The translations under genes and the position numbers were made by a program. From Ptiloglossa arizonensis (Eukaryota > Arthropoda > Insecta > Hymenoptera > Colletidae): DNA of 64,000 nucleotides. Positions 21,051 through 34,079 of the stretch are shown here, piece by piece. The notes under the pieces are model-generated. The model was not told where the DNA came from and made no database searches. It worked only from the letters and a program-made list of their open reading frames with translations. Where the stretch lies: the NCBI RefSeq assembly GCF_051014685.1, contig NC_135058.1, positions 12,836,811-12,900,810 of the forward strand, written 5' to 3'. The number at the start of each line of letters is the position of its first letter. Positions within the stretch are counted from its first letter, which is position 1.

Positions 21051-24000
21051 TGAACCGTGATTAACACTCGAGGATTATCGTTTCGCGTCTACAATGGTTT
21101 TTCTCGCGACCACGGCGACCAATCCGCTTCGAGATCCACTCTCGAGAACGTTTCCGAGATCGAAGACGAGATCGAAGACGAGATCCTTGTTCGATTAATT
21201 GGATCCTTTGCTTTTTTACAGACCGAGCGCGACTCTCCGACTAGGAATGACGTTTCTTTTTCAATCCCGATGCTACAGATCGGATTCTTGTCGCGTTTAG
21301 CGGTGGCACGATCAATTAGTCACCGTGGAATAGTTCTGCGATAGTAAATCACGTCGAATTATTTTTACATCGCGTCTAACAGGCGGGGAGAACTTCGTGG
21401 GACGCGTGGCTCGCCGAAACACAGTGGGCGGAGCCTAGCTGCGCGAGACGGAGTGGGGGTAGTGGGTCGCGTGGCGGGGATGGTTCCTCGGTGGCCTTGA
21501 GCGGCCAATTATTTTCGTCGTCACTGTGATCGTCACGAGGCCCCGTGTTTCGTAACGTATTCTCCTTTTTATACGCTACCGTTTCCGCCGCTTCGATGAA
21601 CACGATGATAATTGACACTTGCGATTACAACACGCATAATTCTCGACGCAAACTCGATTATCGGGAAAACAAAGCCTCGACACGGTGGAGAATGATTCGT
21701 TTCAAGGAGCATTCTACGCGCCATTTTAATACAGTCTATAGAAAGGAAAATATTCATTTATTTAAGAATTAAAGGTCACCTGTATTCCATTGAAAAAATA
21801 TAACCTTTCAAAATGATTGGAGAAACATACATACGTTTCTCTTTCCGAATTTTAAATTTCTTTCCAGTGTTCTTCGAAACACTTGTTGCAGTTCCAAGAA
21901 ATTTTATGCAACGGTTAAGACTGCACCATCGAAGAGTTTTTCCGGGACTCCGCATCGATGGTTTGTAGATCAACGCGATCAAACGGAGATCTAGGTTAGC
22001 TCTGTCTCGGTTGTTCTAATGTGGGTCACGATCTATAACCTATCGATCCAGAATACCAAGAAAAATTGACTCGCAATCAATTTTAAAATTCCGCTTTATC
22101 TTTTAATTTTCAGTACTCGCAATTCATCGTCCGAGTTACGAGAGCAACGAAGAAATGCGAGAGAGATTGAAAATTCGAAAGAAATCGTATTTATGTTTCT
22201 CCAATTTCTTTGAATGGCTGTTTACTCTACCACGTTGCACTTCCAGTGACCGAGCGAGCGATTTGTCCGCGTGAACGTTTAATGAGACGCCTTTTTTCCC
22301 GATAGAAACATTTTTCCGGTTCGGCAGCGTGTAGTCGCTGCATCGGTCAAAGTCAAGTGCACTGTGCAACGAAGATGCATCTCCGCAAGATGCATCGGTG
22401 CATCGAGCGTCGTTGACCTACGAACGAGCCTTTCGCACTTCACTTTCGAACTCGTGCATGTACACAACATTGCGCGTATCTCTCGTTTCGGCCTAAAATA
22501 ATTCAAAGTAACCTCGTTACTATTTTTCCTATTATCGTTTCACCGTGAAGAATAATTATACGCTGAAAATTGAATATGGATACTTTCTATTTGCGATTGT
22601 TGTCGCGAGAAGGAACTGCAACGAAGGACGATAGGACAGATGAAATATTCAGGATCGCGTGCATAGTTTTATTATTGCGGTTTATTAATATTTCATTATT
22701 ATGTTCCTATTGTATAGGCTTTTACAGAGTGATTCTCTAATTACGTAAAGTCGAGGTACGAATTATTTTAATACGAACAGAGAATCAAACTGCTATTGAC
22801 CCATGACATCTAACAATCTCGTGACGTCTCTGCTGTATTATATCATTGGAAAATTTGATTGTGAATAATTACTCGGTAGTAACGTTCAGTAAGAAAATAT
22901 TTAGTGGTTACTTCCATTTTACGATATTTAAAGCAAGGTTATCGAACGATAGGAGTCTTTTATTTTACTCTTAAATCTACCCAAATTTTTCAGAACCCCG
23001 TTTTAAAAAATTGAACTTTTTAGAAGCGATTGAACTCGAGTCTTGGACAATTCTTCGCGTATGCAAATTTTTCACAATTTTTGTGATTAAACCTAAGAAG
23101 AAAAAAAAAGAAAAAGAAACGATTAACCCTAATTGAATGTTCGAAGAGGGACGCTCGTGCCTGTGCAAATATTTCAGAATTCCGCTTTTAAAAATCGTAC
23201 TTCTCGGTTCATCCTAATTGGTAATATTTAGTCTCGGGGCCGGTATCTCAATATCGATCATTACGCATAAATTCACGGCGTGGCCTCGTTAATCGCGCGT
23301 AATTCGGCCGTTTATCGGCGTTTATCCGTCGAAATTGGGGCACGTTTGTGTTTTCGTCCAAGTTTTTTATCCAAAAGAATGGTTTTTATCGCGTGTACCG
23401 TCCCCGCGTATCTGTACGCGTCGCTTTATCGACAGTGTTTATACATATTGTTCGCGGTTGCGCAACAAATGGCTCGCACGTTCCTCGCGGCCCGATATTA
23501 CACAGGATAGGACGTAGCTGTTATCGCGATTTTTATTTTCGCCATTCACGGTGAACCCCGGCCGGCATCGCGCGTCTTTTGACATTTCAGACCCGCGCTT
23601 TGTCCCGGCGTTTCGATCCTCGTAATCGCGCAATTTCTGCACGTTACGTCTCGCCATTGTCGAGTTTATGCACACGTTCCCGAATTCGTAGTTACCGAGG
23701 TGTCGGACGTAATTATAGAGCTGTCCGTGTATCTAATACGAGATGCTACCGGTATTTCGCATCCCTCTTGCCTCGATGTTTGCACGGATTTTGGTAATTT
23801 CGCGAATACTCTACGGGGCACCACGATGATCGTCGACTCCCGTACTTTCTTTATTTTTGTAAAATTCAAAATCTCGAGCCACGCGAACTGAATCCGTGTC
23901 GATCGGAATTTTGTTTCACTTCTGATCTACGTGGGATCGACGCGAGACGAATTTAAATAAAAGTAACATTCGGGCGATTACGATTCTACATTTGAGTTTT

Positions 24001-24980
24001 TAGATTTCAGGAACAAATGTAAGAAAATTTCTATTTGTATTTCGGTCGTACTTGAAATTTTAATCGCGATACGTTCAACCTGGATTTGTATACGAATAGT
24101 ACCACTCGCGATATCGTACGACTGTTTCAGGTATTATGATTTCACGAAACGGAGTTGAATACAAAATAAAGGGAGTTTTTTCGCGTAAAGTGATCAATAA
24201 CGTAGCATTCAACGAGAATTGGTAAAAAATAAACGCTTCCCTTGAAAATTGTATTAAAAGTGTGGCGAACCAAAGAAAATTATTAGAATATGTAAATCGT
24301 TATTGCGAGATAATTCACGTTGCAGCATCGTACAATACGCGCTTTCTGTAAACCGTTGGTGTCGTAATATATAAAGAATCGTTTATTTTTTACTACTCTC
24401 GCCGAATTTGATAGCTGCGGAGCTTCTCGTGTCGTGTTACTGATTTTATGTAACATTATCGAAGCACGTGCGATGTTTTGACACAAAACAAAAGTGGTGT
24501 ATTTCGCGATGTATCTTATTTGTGTCTTTTTCGGGAACCGTATAAAACCAACGAGACAGATTGTACGAATTAATTCTTCGTACTATAAATAGTATTCGTA
24601 TTATCATCGTTGCATGACATTTTTCAGGGCAGAGTCCATCGGGTCTAACGAGCAACGTAACATTGTTGCATCGATGCAATTCTTGCGTTCTACCTGAGAA
24701 ATATCACGAACGTTTTCCTCGTTGTTGTCTGAATTATCTATTCGCGCAACGTTTACGAGGAAATTAAACCGGAGAAAAATGTTAACAATGCTCGTTACAA
24801 TTTTTATTACTTTTACTGGACTCTAAACGCACGTCGCGGGGTTGAGACCGAGTCATTGTCGAGTACAATTAAATATTTAAAAATCTTTCGTTTTACTGCT
24901 GTGACGCAGTTAATTTACAACTACGCAAATGTGGTACGTAAGTACGTAACAATTTGTTACGAAAGAAAGACAGTTTTGTT
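21050..24980. other. Unassigned noncoding DNA
   Basis: About 3.9 kb without a recognisable gene, RNA or strong repeat. Minor points: a short direct duplication GAAGACGAGATC at about 21,160-21,184; repeated GATGCATC phrases near 22,373-22,410; and a small inverted repeat TACTA-TAAA-TAGTA at about 24,580-24,594. The stretch 23,270-23,860 is GC-richer and repeat-poor. Confidence 0.4.
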
Positions 24981-24984
24981 TTAT

Positions 24985-27175
24985 AATTAGCTGCCAGCAG
25001 CGAATCACTCGTAGCGCCGAATAATGTAATTACGACGTTATGGGAATGCTCTACGATTAGATTATGACGTTCGTACGGAGTGTTATCGAACTAGTAAAAC
25101 GCGATATTCTCGGTCAATACGAATACGTTGGGTGTTTCTACGTTTCGATCGAAAATTCAAGAAACGATGTCTCGATTCAAATTTCCAACACGATCTGTAA
25201 AATTATACTCTGAATTCCAAACAATTTCACGGAGACATTATTACTTTACGATCCATTGGAAGGTTGTTGAAAACCATTGTGACACCATTTTCGCGGAACA
25301 TAATATACTACGACGATACGATCGTGATAGTTGGTTCCATGTTTCTATTTTGCTTGAAATCTGACCTCAATATATATTGAGCGGAGAACCATATTCGAAG
25401 CTAGCAGTAAATAACGTTATTACGGTATTAAAACGTTCTACGATTAGATCACGGCTGTTATAAACCCTTGTCAAAGTATTCGAACGCTATAGTTTCGTAT
25501 AAAACGCAAGCGACTCGTATCCCTGCCAACGAGAATTATATTAGTTCGTCATTTCGCTGGGAATTTCACCCGATTGAATCCATTCGGCACGGATTTGTAT
25601 TCGAAACTGGCATTAAATACCAATATCACGATGTCGTACTGTTTCCTACGATTAGATCACGGCTTTGACGAATCTTGTCGCGCGTGTTCCCGTGTCGAAA
25701 ATTCGAGTAGAAAATATGAATTTTCCCCGTAAAAATGTACTCGGTGCTAGCGTTAAATAATCTCGTTATAATGTTATCACAGATTTAACGAACCATCGTC
25801 AAAGTTCACTGCCCAAAATATTTAGAGGATCTCTTTCGCTATTGCCCCCGGTAAAGGATTAAATAATTTTCCAGGCCCCGTTGTGAGTTTCAAATCCGAG
25901 AGAAAATATTCGCCTATCGGACACACCGTGTTGATAATTTCGTTTGTTCCCCCGTTTGTACCGTCGAAACACGAGTCAGCTATCTATTCTTGAAATTTCT
26001 CGCGTGCCTACCGCGACGAAGAAAAAGAAACGATAAGTCTCTCGTTCGTATCGCGCTCGAAAATTGATTGTAACAATATATTCGGTGCACATGTACGAGA
26101 CGAACGCTGAATAATATTCTTACGATATTACACACCGTGCCACGGTTACATCATCGCGGCTTTTATAAAACATTTTCGAAGTATTCGCGCCGCGACGGTT
26201 TCGTATTTAAATTCTACTATTATACGATTCCCGTACTCGTGGTTATTGCGTAAGAAATTTTACTCGTCGTCGAAGAAAACTGCTCGAAATAATTGCGGAA
26301 TTATTGCTGTCGTCTCCCGTTCAACTTGATCGTTGAACGAGCGTGTTACAAATTCGAGGAAAATATCTACTCGTTCGCTCGTTATATATCCACGATAATT
26401 GTTATTCACCTCTGCGTGCCAGAGACGAGTCGATCGGTTCTAAAAATTGCGCAAATCGCGCAACGAAAAAATTCTACCCCGTCCTACCGAGTTTCACTCG
26501 GAAATGAAATATTAACGCATAGAATTCTCCCCGTAATTCAAACCGGGTATCCGTAACAATCGTTAAAATATTATCGCGCTATTTACCGTATCAGCGAACG
26601 CACAGGTATTTCGTTCCTGGTTATTGATCAGAGCAATAATTCCGCGCGGCGAGCGGCAGCCGCCGATAATCCATGCATCGCGAGTATTTATTGCTGCGCG
26701 GAGATCGTACGAATGTAAAGCCAGCCGATGAATATGGATGGAAATATTGAAACGTTTCGATAACAAAGTCTGCCTCTGTGTATTCGTTTCTTTTTTTTTT
26801 TCCTACCGGTCCCCACTCCGTATCCACGAGCGACTCGGAAAATCGCTCGCCGCGGACGCGGTTACGTAAAGAAAAGCGCTACTTTTTTCCACCGGAACGA
26901 AGAGGTGACAGATTCGAAAACCGAGACGATTCTCATGGAAAACGTCATCGCGAACGGAAACAAAGAGCGTCAATTTTTTTTTCGTCCCCCCTTCCCTGCC
27001 CCCTCGCGTAACGCAACGTTTTGTTTCTCTCTGTACAATTTACTTTGAAGTGTACAATTTACTGGAGCGACCTACGTTCACCAAATTGAGAATAGAAATA
27101 TTTTTAAAAATGTACTCGAGGCTAACGTTAAATAATCTCGTTGGAACGTTGTCACAGATTTAACGAAGCATCGTC
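24985..27175. repeat. Dispersed, highly diverged long-period repeats
   Basis: A motif like (G/A)GC.A(G/A)C.(T/G)TAAATAA followed 10-40 bp later by CTACGATTAGATCACGG or ACAGATTTAACGAA recurs. Positions are about 24,992-25,070, 25,400-25,462, 25,610-25,670, 25,740-25,800, 26,095-26,165 and 27,115-27,175. Each occurrence is preceded by a cell-like phrase about being 'TACTCGG(T/A)GC'. Spacing varies (about 180-1000 bp). These look like remnants of an old array that has since been expanded and broken up. Confidence 0.45.
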
Positions 27176-27269
27176 CGGTGATTCTTCACGGGGAAGACAC
27201 TTCGAGACGTAGACGTAAATTTTCGTTTATCGAATGGTCCCGTTGAACTCGAGGTACCATTTCACGGTT

Positions 27270-27785
27270 GTACGTACCTAGACGACCTTCCGAAGAGAAC
27301 GAAGTGAATCTACCGAGTATGAATTCGAATTCTTCGACGTTCTGCGCAGACTGAAGTGAATCTACGTACGAAAGATATGCATTCTCTGTTTCGAAACAAC
27401 TTCGTTAACCTTGGAGTATCATTTCGAAGTGTAACGGACCTAGGTAGTCTTCTGCGGAGAGTAAAGCGAATCTACGTACCGTAAATTTGCATTCTCTGTT
27501 TCGAAATGACTTTATTAACCCTGAAGTACCATTCTGAGATTCTATGGACCTGGACGATCTTCCGCGGAGAGCAAAGTAATTCTATCGTACGGTGAATTCG
27601 AATTCTCTGTTTTGGGACGACTCTATTAACCTTTGAGTACCATTCCGTGGTTCGATGAACCACGTCGACCTTCTTCGAAGAGTAAAGCGAATCTACGTAC
27701 GATGGATTTCCATTCTCTATTTCAAGATGACTTTAATAACCCTGAGGTACCATTCCGGGATTCTATGGACTCCGATGTTCGTTTT
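27270..27785. repeat. Tandem repeat, 110-bp unit, about 4.5 copies
   Basis: The phrase CATTCTCTGTTTCGAAA and its variants recur at about 27,380, 27,490, 27,600 and 27,711, a 110-111 bp period. Each unit has the order AGAGTAAAGCGAATCTACGTACG, ATTCTCTGTTT, a TTAACC(C/T)T(G/T)A phrase and GTACCATTC. Copies are moderately diverged. The minus-strand open frames across the array repeat the same peptide words and are products of the repeat. Confidence 0.85.
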
Positions 27786-27789
27786 CGTT

Positions 27790-28280
27790 CTTGCATCTTT
27801 CGCGACCGGTGACTCTTAGGGTTTTCATTCCCAACGGATAGAATGTTTATGGTGTCAACGATCGGATAGAAAACGCTTCGGTCTCGGTATACGCGAGAAA
27901 TCAAAATAGCGAGTCGGTGAAACATACCCAAGGTCCTCTAGAACGGTCTGATTTATGTATAAATGTCACTCGGTGAGTTCGAATAATTTTCCTTCAATTT
28001 CTCAATATTTTTGCACCGTTTGGACGATCTTTGATTTAGTGTTGTCATTCACGGACTGCTCTGTCTAAGAGAAGAGGCAAACGAGGAATTTATACCAGAC
28101 ATCCAATGTACCTATCCGTGACGTACATCGCTCGATGTGTCAACCGTGTTAATACATACGTTTCGTACTAACAACGAACTCGAAAGATAGAAATTATACT
28201 CGATACGAATCGTTCCTTTTCTCTTTCTCGAAAATTCAACGTCCCTCCAAAATCGGATGGAACAAATGATTACACTACTG
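27790..28280. other. Unassigned noncoding DNA
   Basis: Nothing recognisable between the 110-bp array and the next short repeat. Confidence 0.4.
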
Positions 28281-28374
28281 TATAGAATTGCACAACGTAA
28301 GTTCAATGCAAACAAACGAACATATATACATTTCCAATATATTTATTCGTTTCTTTGCATTGAACTTTAATCTG

Positions 28375-28645
28375 GCTTGGAATTTCCATCGAACAAGCGT
28401 CGTTATCTACAGTTTTCAGCTTCGATTTCGATATTTTTTAATAATGTTCTACATCTATTGTCTCGTGCACTTCGCTCGAAACTTAAAATTTCTTCAAACG
28501 AGCGTTATCAGGGAAAACTCTAATCTGAAATCGAAATTTCTTCAAACGAGCGTTATTATCGAAAACTTTGAATTAAAATTGAAATTTGTATCGAACGAGC
28601 GTTACTATTCGCATCTCGTAGCTTCGATTTCGATATTTTTCAATA
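28375..28645. repeat. Tandem repeat, about 50-bp unit, four copies
   Basis: Units built on TCGAAA(A)TTTCTTCAAACGAGCGTTAT recur at about 28,391 (diverged), 28,495, 28,546 and 28,593. The phrase CTTCGATTTCGATATTTTT(T/C)AATAA(T/C)G flanks the array on both sides (about 28,421 and 28,621), so the whole block may have been duplicated as well. Confidence 0.75.
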
Positions 28646-30130
28646 ACGACCACGAATCGTAGATCACGGAGAACGCGAGGAACGTGCAGGGTTCGCTGGA
28701 TTTTACATTGTAACGTTTCTCACCCCCTCTACATTTCGTGAACAAGATCACGGTACTCGGTGGTTAATCGATTTGCATCGTAATTACAATAACGCGGGCT
28801 CGCGAGCGCGGCGTTTCGTGTCAATGCTTCGCGAAACCGTGCGTTCGCTCTTAATTATTGCGCTCCTCGAGATTATCCGGTATTTTTGGCGCGAACCGGT
28901 GTACTCAGGAACGTGGGTCCTAGAATCCGGGTTATTCTCGGAGAGAGAGTGCTTAGCCCCGGAAACGTTTGTGATTGATTCATAAGACGTTCGAGCGCGA
29001 TCGATACAATTAGGCGTCTCGATGCGACTCTCGATTCCCCGGAGCCAATCGCTGGAGAAGATCTCGTCCTTACGAATTTCCCATTATTCGATGCACGACG
29101 ACGATGAGACTTCTTTGGGAAAAAAATAAACGGAACACCCATATGTATCTCGCGATACCAGAGTCGCGAATTATTGGCAAACGAACTCCGAAAATCCATT
29201 GGATAGTTTCAATGATCATAGATTATTCCAATCGTCGAAAACTAACGAACAATGTACGAATCTCGAAACACACCTACGTGTTCCTCGATACCTCGACAAT
29301 TGCATCCACGGTACCCTTTTATCACTATATCACACGAACGAGATATAAAATTTTCGACCTATTTAGCTCATCCATCGTACACTGCGGACCATCGTTCCGA
29401 TAAAAATGTTCTCTGCTTCTCATAATCTCCTGGAAAATACAGCTTCCAGCGAAAATCACTTTATCGGGTATTTTCGAACCGAGTTGCCGCAAAGATGCAT
29501 CTCCCCTTTTCATTCTCGTCGTTAATTACGGTATGTTTCGACTGGACGAAAAATTGGGGAATGGATTTGAAAAATACAAAAAAAGAAATATAGGAGGAAC
29601 GATCGTGTAAACGGTGGTTCTTTTTTTCTTTCTCGGTCGCTACGAATACCATCGTCGTCGCGTTACACGTACGCGTGATCCACACCTCCGTGTTTCCAGT
29701 TTTCTAATCAATCGTTACACATGTTCGGTCGCGACTCGGTTGCGCTTAATTTCCTCGAGTCTCGCGGAGCCTCGATAACCTTTTAATAGCCGAGTTCGCG
29801 CGTCGGGACCTTCCGCGGTCGGCCGGAGCAATTGTTCCACGCTCGAACGAACGAGACAAAGAGTTAACGGCGCGAGTAATGTGTAATTCTGCCCTCCGTA
29901 CCGCTCACGACGAACGAACGAACGAACGAACCACTCTCGTACCGCGAAGCTCTATTTCGGTGGCCGGTTGTTGTCCGATTTGTGTACGTCGAAACTTTCT
30001 TACACCTCGAGCGACGCGACGTCATCTCGGACCACACGCAAAACCGATTTCTATTACGATGTCTCGGCCGATTCCGAGATCTCGGTTGCAAACGTGCGGA
30101 AACTATTTCGTCGAAATCTTCGGGAAGGTT
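28645..30130. other. Unassigned noncoding DNA with GC-richer parts
   Basis: No gene is recognised. A short (CGAA)n tract lies at about 29,910-29,934. The segment 29,720-30,070 is CpG-rich and could be regulatory, but nothing specific supports it. Confidence 0.35.
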
Positions 30131-30139
30131 GTTCTACGA

Positions 30140-30460
30140 TCGTTGGACCACCTAATTAGTAAAATACAAAGCTCGTTTGCTCACAAAAGAGATGAAACTT
30201 GAAGAAGATACGACTTGCCAATTCGAGTCGATTAATTGTAGAGTAAGAAGCTCGTTTGCTCCGAATGGCGATCCGAAAAGTACACTTTTATCTGATTGGA
30301 TCGTTTCAGTAACGACTCGATTGTTAGACCACCTAATTGTAGAATAAAAAAAAGAAACGTTCGCTCGAAAAAGTAATGGAACTAAATAAGACACGACTTG
30401 CGAATTTGAAATGTTTTGGTAATTCCTAGATCGAACGATTAATTGTAAAGTGAAAAAGAC
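30140..30460. repeat. Two-copy repeat, about 183-bp period
   Basis: GACCACCTAATT occurs at about 30,145 and 30,328. ACGACTTGC(C/G)AATT occurs at about 30,209 and 30,393. Between them, CTCGTTTGCTC / GTTCGCTCG also match. The frequent AATTGTAGA(G/A)TAA phrase repeats within the units. Confidence 0.6.
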
Positions 30461-32150
30461 CTCGACCAGTAACGACCAGTGTCGTTTCTTTGCACGTTGT
30501 GTTTTAATTGGGCTTGATAGACGAGATTCGCGAAATTCGCGACTCGCTTGTCTTCTCGGTGGACGAATCGGGTTTGGTTAAACAATGCGACGTTCAACGA
30601 TAGGACAGAGAAGCGTTTTAACACCCGTGATGCATGTGCCTTTGAAATCGATACTGTTGTATCAAATCGTCCCGAGGAATGTCTTTAAACGATTTCGGAC
30701 CCATCGAGACACGTAGAATCGTCTGTGCAGGTATGTGGATCGCTCACCGCATAATTGTGACTGATCAACGATGCAGCACTACGATCGATCGGTCGAAAAA
30801 TGTTAAAACGATTGGAAAATTTCACGAAAATAATTGAAAACTATTTACGATCCAAGTACATTCAATATATTCGTGGACAATTGTATTACGGAGCAAAATT
30901 ATACTAAAAATGATTTAAAGAATGGTGTATCGATTAAGAATTTGGAAATCTTTTCGCAATGGTTTGAAATTATTCCTTTCTTTTGAATATTACTAGAAAT
31001 TATTATAAATTTCCATTCGTACCACATTTCCTTCTCGATTCTGCAACAATTATTCGATAAATTAATGTCAAATTAAACTGTTCACTGTTTCATTATCGAA
31101 TCGTTTCATCGACAACGATACCAACTTCGATTCCTACAAAGAATTCGAACCAAAATTTGGGGATCGTTATTCGCGAACGAAAAATTTCGCGAGCACGTTG
31201 GATAATAATTGGAACTGTTCGAACGTTCGAATAAAAATTCGTTTCCAAAGTGTTCGAATGATTCGCAACACCGCTACCAAATTGCTCGTCGTGGTTATCT
31301 CGTGCTCGATGTTCGAATCGATGCGAGAAACGTTAACAAGTGCATCGTACCGATACTAATGACAACTTACTTCGATACGTATTTCGATAACTCGACACGG
31401 GCCTCGAGAATTGATACGTATCGTTAGTAACGAGCGGTGTCGTTCGTTCCATCGTAACGACGTTAATCGTTCTTGGTGTAATTTGTTTGGAATATCGGCT
31501 CGAACGCGTATCATCCGAAATGCACGGATTTTGACGATCAAATTCCGGTACCGAGTCCCCGACACGCATTTAGAAGGCGTAGGAACGACCGAGGGAGAAA
31601 TATTATGACAGCGAATGGTGGATATTGTGTGGAAGTGTTCTATCAAAGAGAATTCTGGTTCCCTCTGACTGACAAGCTGACGCTATGCGATGTCAGTGAA
31701 GCAGTTTTTGGCAGAACAAGGGATTCCTGGATTAAATAACGTTTCACGTTCTCGCGATGCGTCCCCGGCGTCGGAATTTTTCCCATAAATTCACATACGC
31801 GGTAACATACTCAGGGACGATTAATTTTGTTCTCGAACGAGCAAATATTCCGAGTAATATTTCCACGTTACATTTACGCGTTACATCTTCGTGTAATTTA
31901 ATCACGTGCGTTCGCGATTTTAACGCTCGTTTGTTACGGTGTTCGAGATAATCAAATCTCGAGGAGATCGAAACGGAGAAAATTGACAATTGAAAAAAAA
32001 AAGATAACTGACGGAGAATGGTAACCGATAAATTCGCGAGCGAGCACAATAGTAGTCCGTTTGACACTTTGGCGACCCCTGTCACGTACACTCGAGTCTA
32101 TCGGTCACAGGCCGCTGTCGCGTACGCGTGATTTTCAGCTTACACTTAAA
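30460..32150. other. Unassigned noncoding DNA
   Basis: AT-rich to mixed composition with no recognised gene, RNA or mobile element. Open frames up to about 115 codons occur on both strands without domains. Confidence 0.4.
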
Positions 32151-32164
32151 GCAGTGTAATATCT

Positions 32165-32560
32165 CCATATTTGCGAAATAACGAACGAGGAAATGAAAAA
32201 TTCGACAGTTGGAGAGCCTTTGGTTGCAAATACACTGTTACAAAATTTTCCTAGGAAAAAATCTTGTAGACGAGAAAATAAGCAAACACTGTCGACTAAC
32301 TACACGAACGAACAGCATTCGCGTTGATTTATCATTTCTAAACGCAGGCAATGGCGGTAATGTTTCGGTATTTGCGAAACAACGAACGAGAAAATGAAAA
32401 ATTCGAAGACAGTTGGAGAGGTTTCGTTGCATCGAGATTCGCGAGGTCGCCGGCGGCTGGCAGCCGTCAAAGCGTCGAGGTACCGGTCTCGTTATTTCGA
32501 AGAAAATAATTCTCGACGACTCTGGAAATTAATTGTCGAATCATTCGAGAACGATATCGA
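32165..32560. repeat. Two-copy repeat, about 201-bp period
   Basis: TATTTGCGAAATAACGAACG at about 32,168 and a near copy at about 32,369 are each followed by A(G/A)(G/A)AAATGAAAAATTCGA, then ACAGTTGGAGAG, TTTGGTTGC / TTTCGTTGC. The match is high over about 65 bp and weaker outside it. Confidence 0.75.
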
Positions 32561-32961
32561 TTCTCCTGGCGTACGATCCGTGAGAAACTTCGATACCTTT
32601 TCTTTCGTACACGCGTCGAAACGACGTTGCATCCAATCTTTTCCAAGATTCGATCGCGCCTCGAACTGTCGCGATTCAAAAGTCTCGCGAGACGATTGAT
32701 ACGTTCTAAGCACTACGCGACACCATAAAAATACCATTATGCCGATTTTAATTACGGCCACGGCGAAAGATTTATACCGCTCGCGACTCTTTAGCGCGAA
32801 CCCTTCGGCAACCCTTCACGGTTTAGCTGTTTATGCAAAACAGAGACTTCGCTCTTTGATGTCGAACGAAAACAGGCGTACACCGGGCATTTTAAAGAGA
32901 CGTGCTCCGAGTTTCGAGGGTTATGGTTCCGAGTATCGATACGCGTTCATCAAATCGGAGC

Positions 32962-33379
32962 GGGATTTAAAACGAAACAAATACACCAAACGATTGTCCA
33001 TCTGTTACTCGAGGACGTTTAAATCACCGAAATGATTATTTCTGGAAATCGTACAATTACTTTCTATTGGTGGTGGAAAGAATGGTACTTTTTCTTAACG
33101 AGGGATTTAAAACGAAACAAATACACCCAACGATTGTCCGTTCGTCACTCGAGGACGTTTAAATCACCGAAACGATTATTTTTGGAAATCGTACAGTTAC
33201 TTTCTATTGGTGGTGGAAAGAATGGTACTTTTTCTTAACGAGGGATTTAAAACGAAATAAATACACCCAAAGATTGTCCGTTCGTCACTCGAGGACGTTT
33301 AAATCACCGAAACGATTATTTCTGTAAATCGTACAATTACTTTCTACGAATGGGAAAGAATGGCACTTTTTCTTAACGC
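32962..33379 (+). repeat. Tandem repeat, 140-bp unit, three copies
   Basis: Copies begin with GGGATTTAAAACGAAA at 32,962, 33,102 and 33,242 and end with TTTTTCTTAACG. The unit includes CTCGAGGACGTTTAAATCAC and, in the first two copies, TATTGGTGGTGGAAAGAATG. Copies one and two differ at only a handful of positions; the third is slightly shorter and more changed at its end. It is a young local duplication. Small plus-strand open frames across it repeat the same words and are not genes. Confidence 0.93.
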
Positions 33380-33699
33380 GTCGCAGAGGGTGTCGAGCTT
33401 CGCGAGCTTCGTGGTTCGTCTTCGATGCTCGGAATCATCGCTTAAAATTTTCAAACCATCGCTGACACGTGCGCTCGATATTGCATTCGGTCCAAAAGGA
33501 GGCCATAAATTTTGCAAAGCCGTAACCGCGTTAGGTATTTCCTTGGTGGAATTCGTATAGTATGCAATGTCGCAAGTACACTTTATCAACCGCTCCGCTA
33601 CTATTAATAGGCTGAGTATGTACAACGAATATTGCTGTCTTGAGCGGAGTATACTCGCTGGAAAATATAACAAGAGCGATCGTTTGTAGCGATACATCG

Positions 33700-34075
33700 A
33701 TATTCTTTTTCCGGTTCGAACGTTTCGGTGGACGGGATGGAACGTCGATGGAGGCTCTCGATCTCTCGAAGATGACATTTTTCACGTTTGGAATACCATT
33801 ATTCTTTCGTGGTTACTTTGTTTCTTTTTGTTTATTTTTTCTAATAGCGAGTATCGCGTACGTACGTCGACGAACTCGTTGAAAATTTAAAGCAACTTTG
33901 CTGGAAGCTTTCGAAAGAGACATTTTTCGAAAAATTGTAACAAATTCGAATCGACTTTGCTGGAAGATTTCGATCTCCCGAAGACGACACACGTTTTCCA
34001 CGTTCGTTGAACTATTATTCTTTCACGATTATTTTATCTATTTAATCTCGAGTATCGCGTCGAAAATCTTCTTTT
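33700..34075. repeat. Two-copy diverged repeat, about 212-bp period
   Basis: TCGATCTCTCGAAGATGACA at about 33,758 and TCGATCTCCCGAAGACGACA at about 33,970 are each followed by a CACGTT phrase, ATTATTCTTTC and, further on, GAGTATCGCGT. A shorter internal repeat, ACTTTGCTGGAAG, occurs at about 33,893 and 33,955. Confidence 0.65.
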
Positions 34076-34079
34076 CGCG

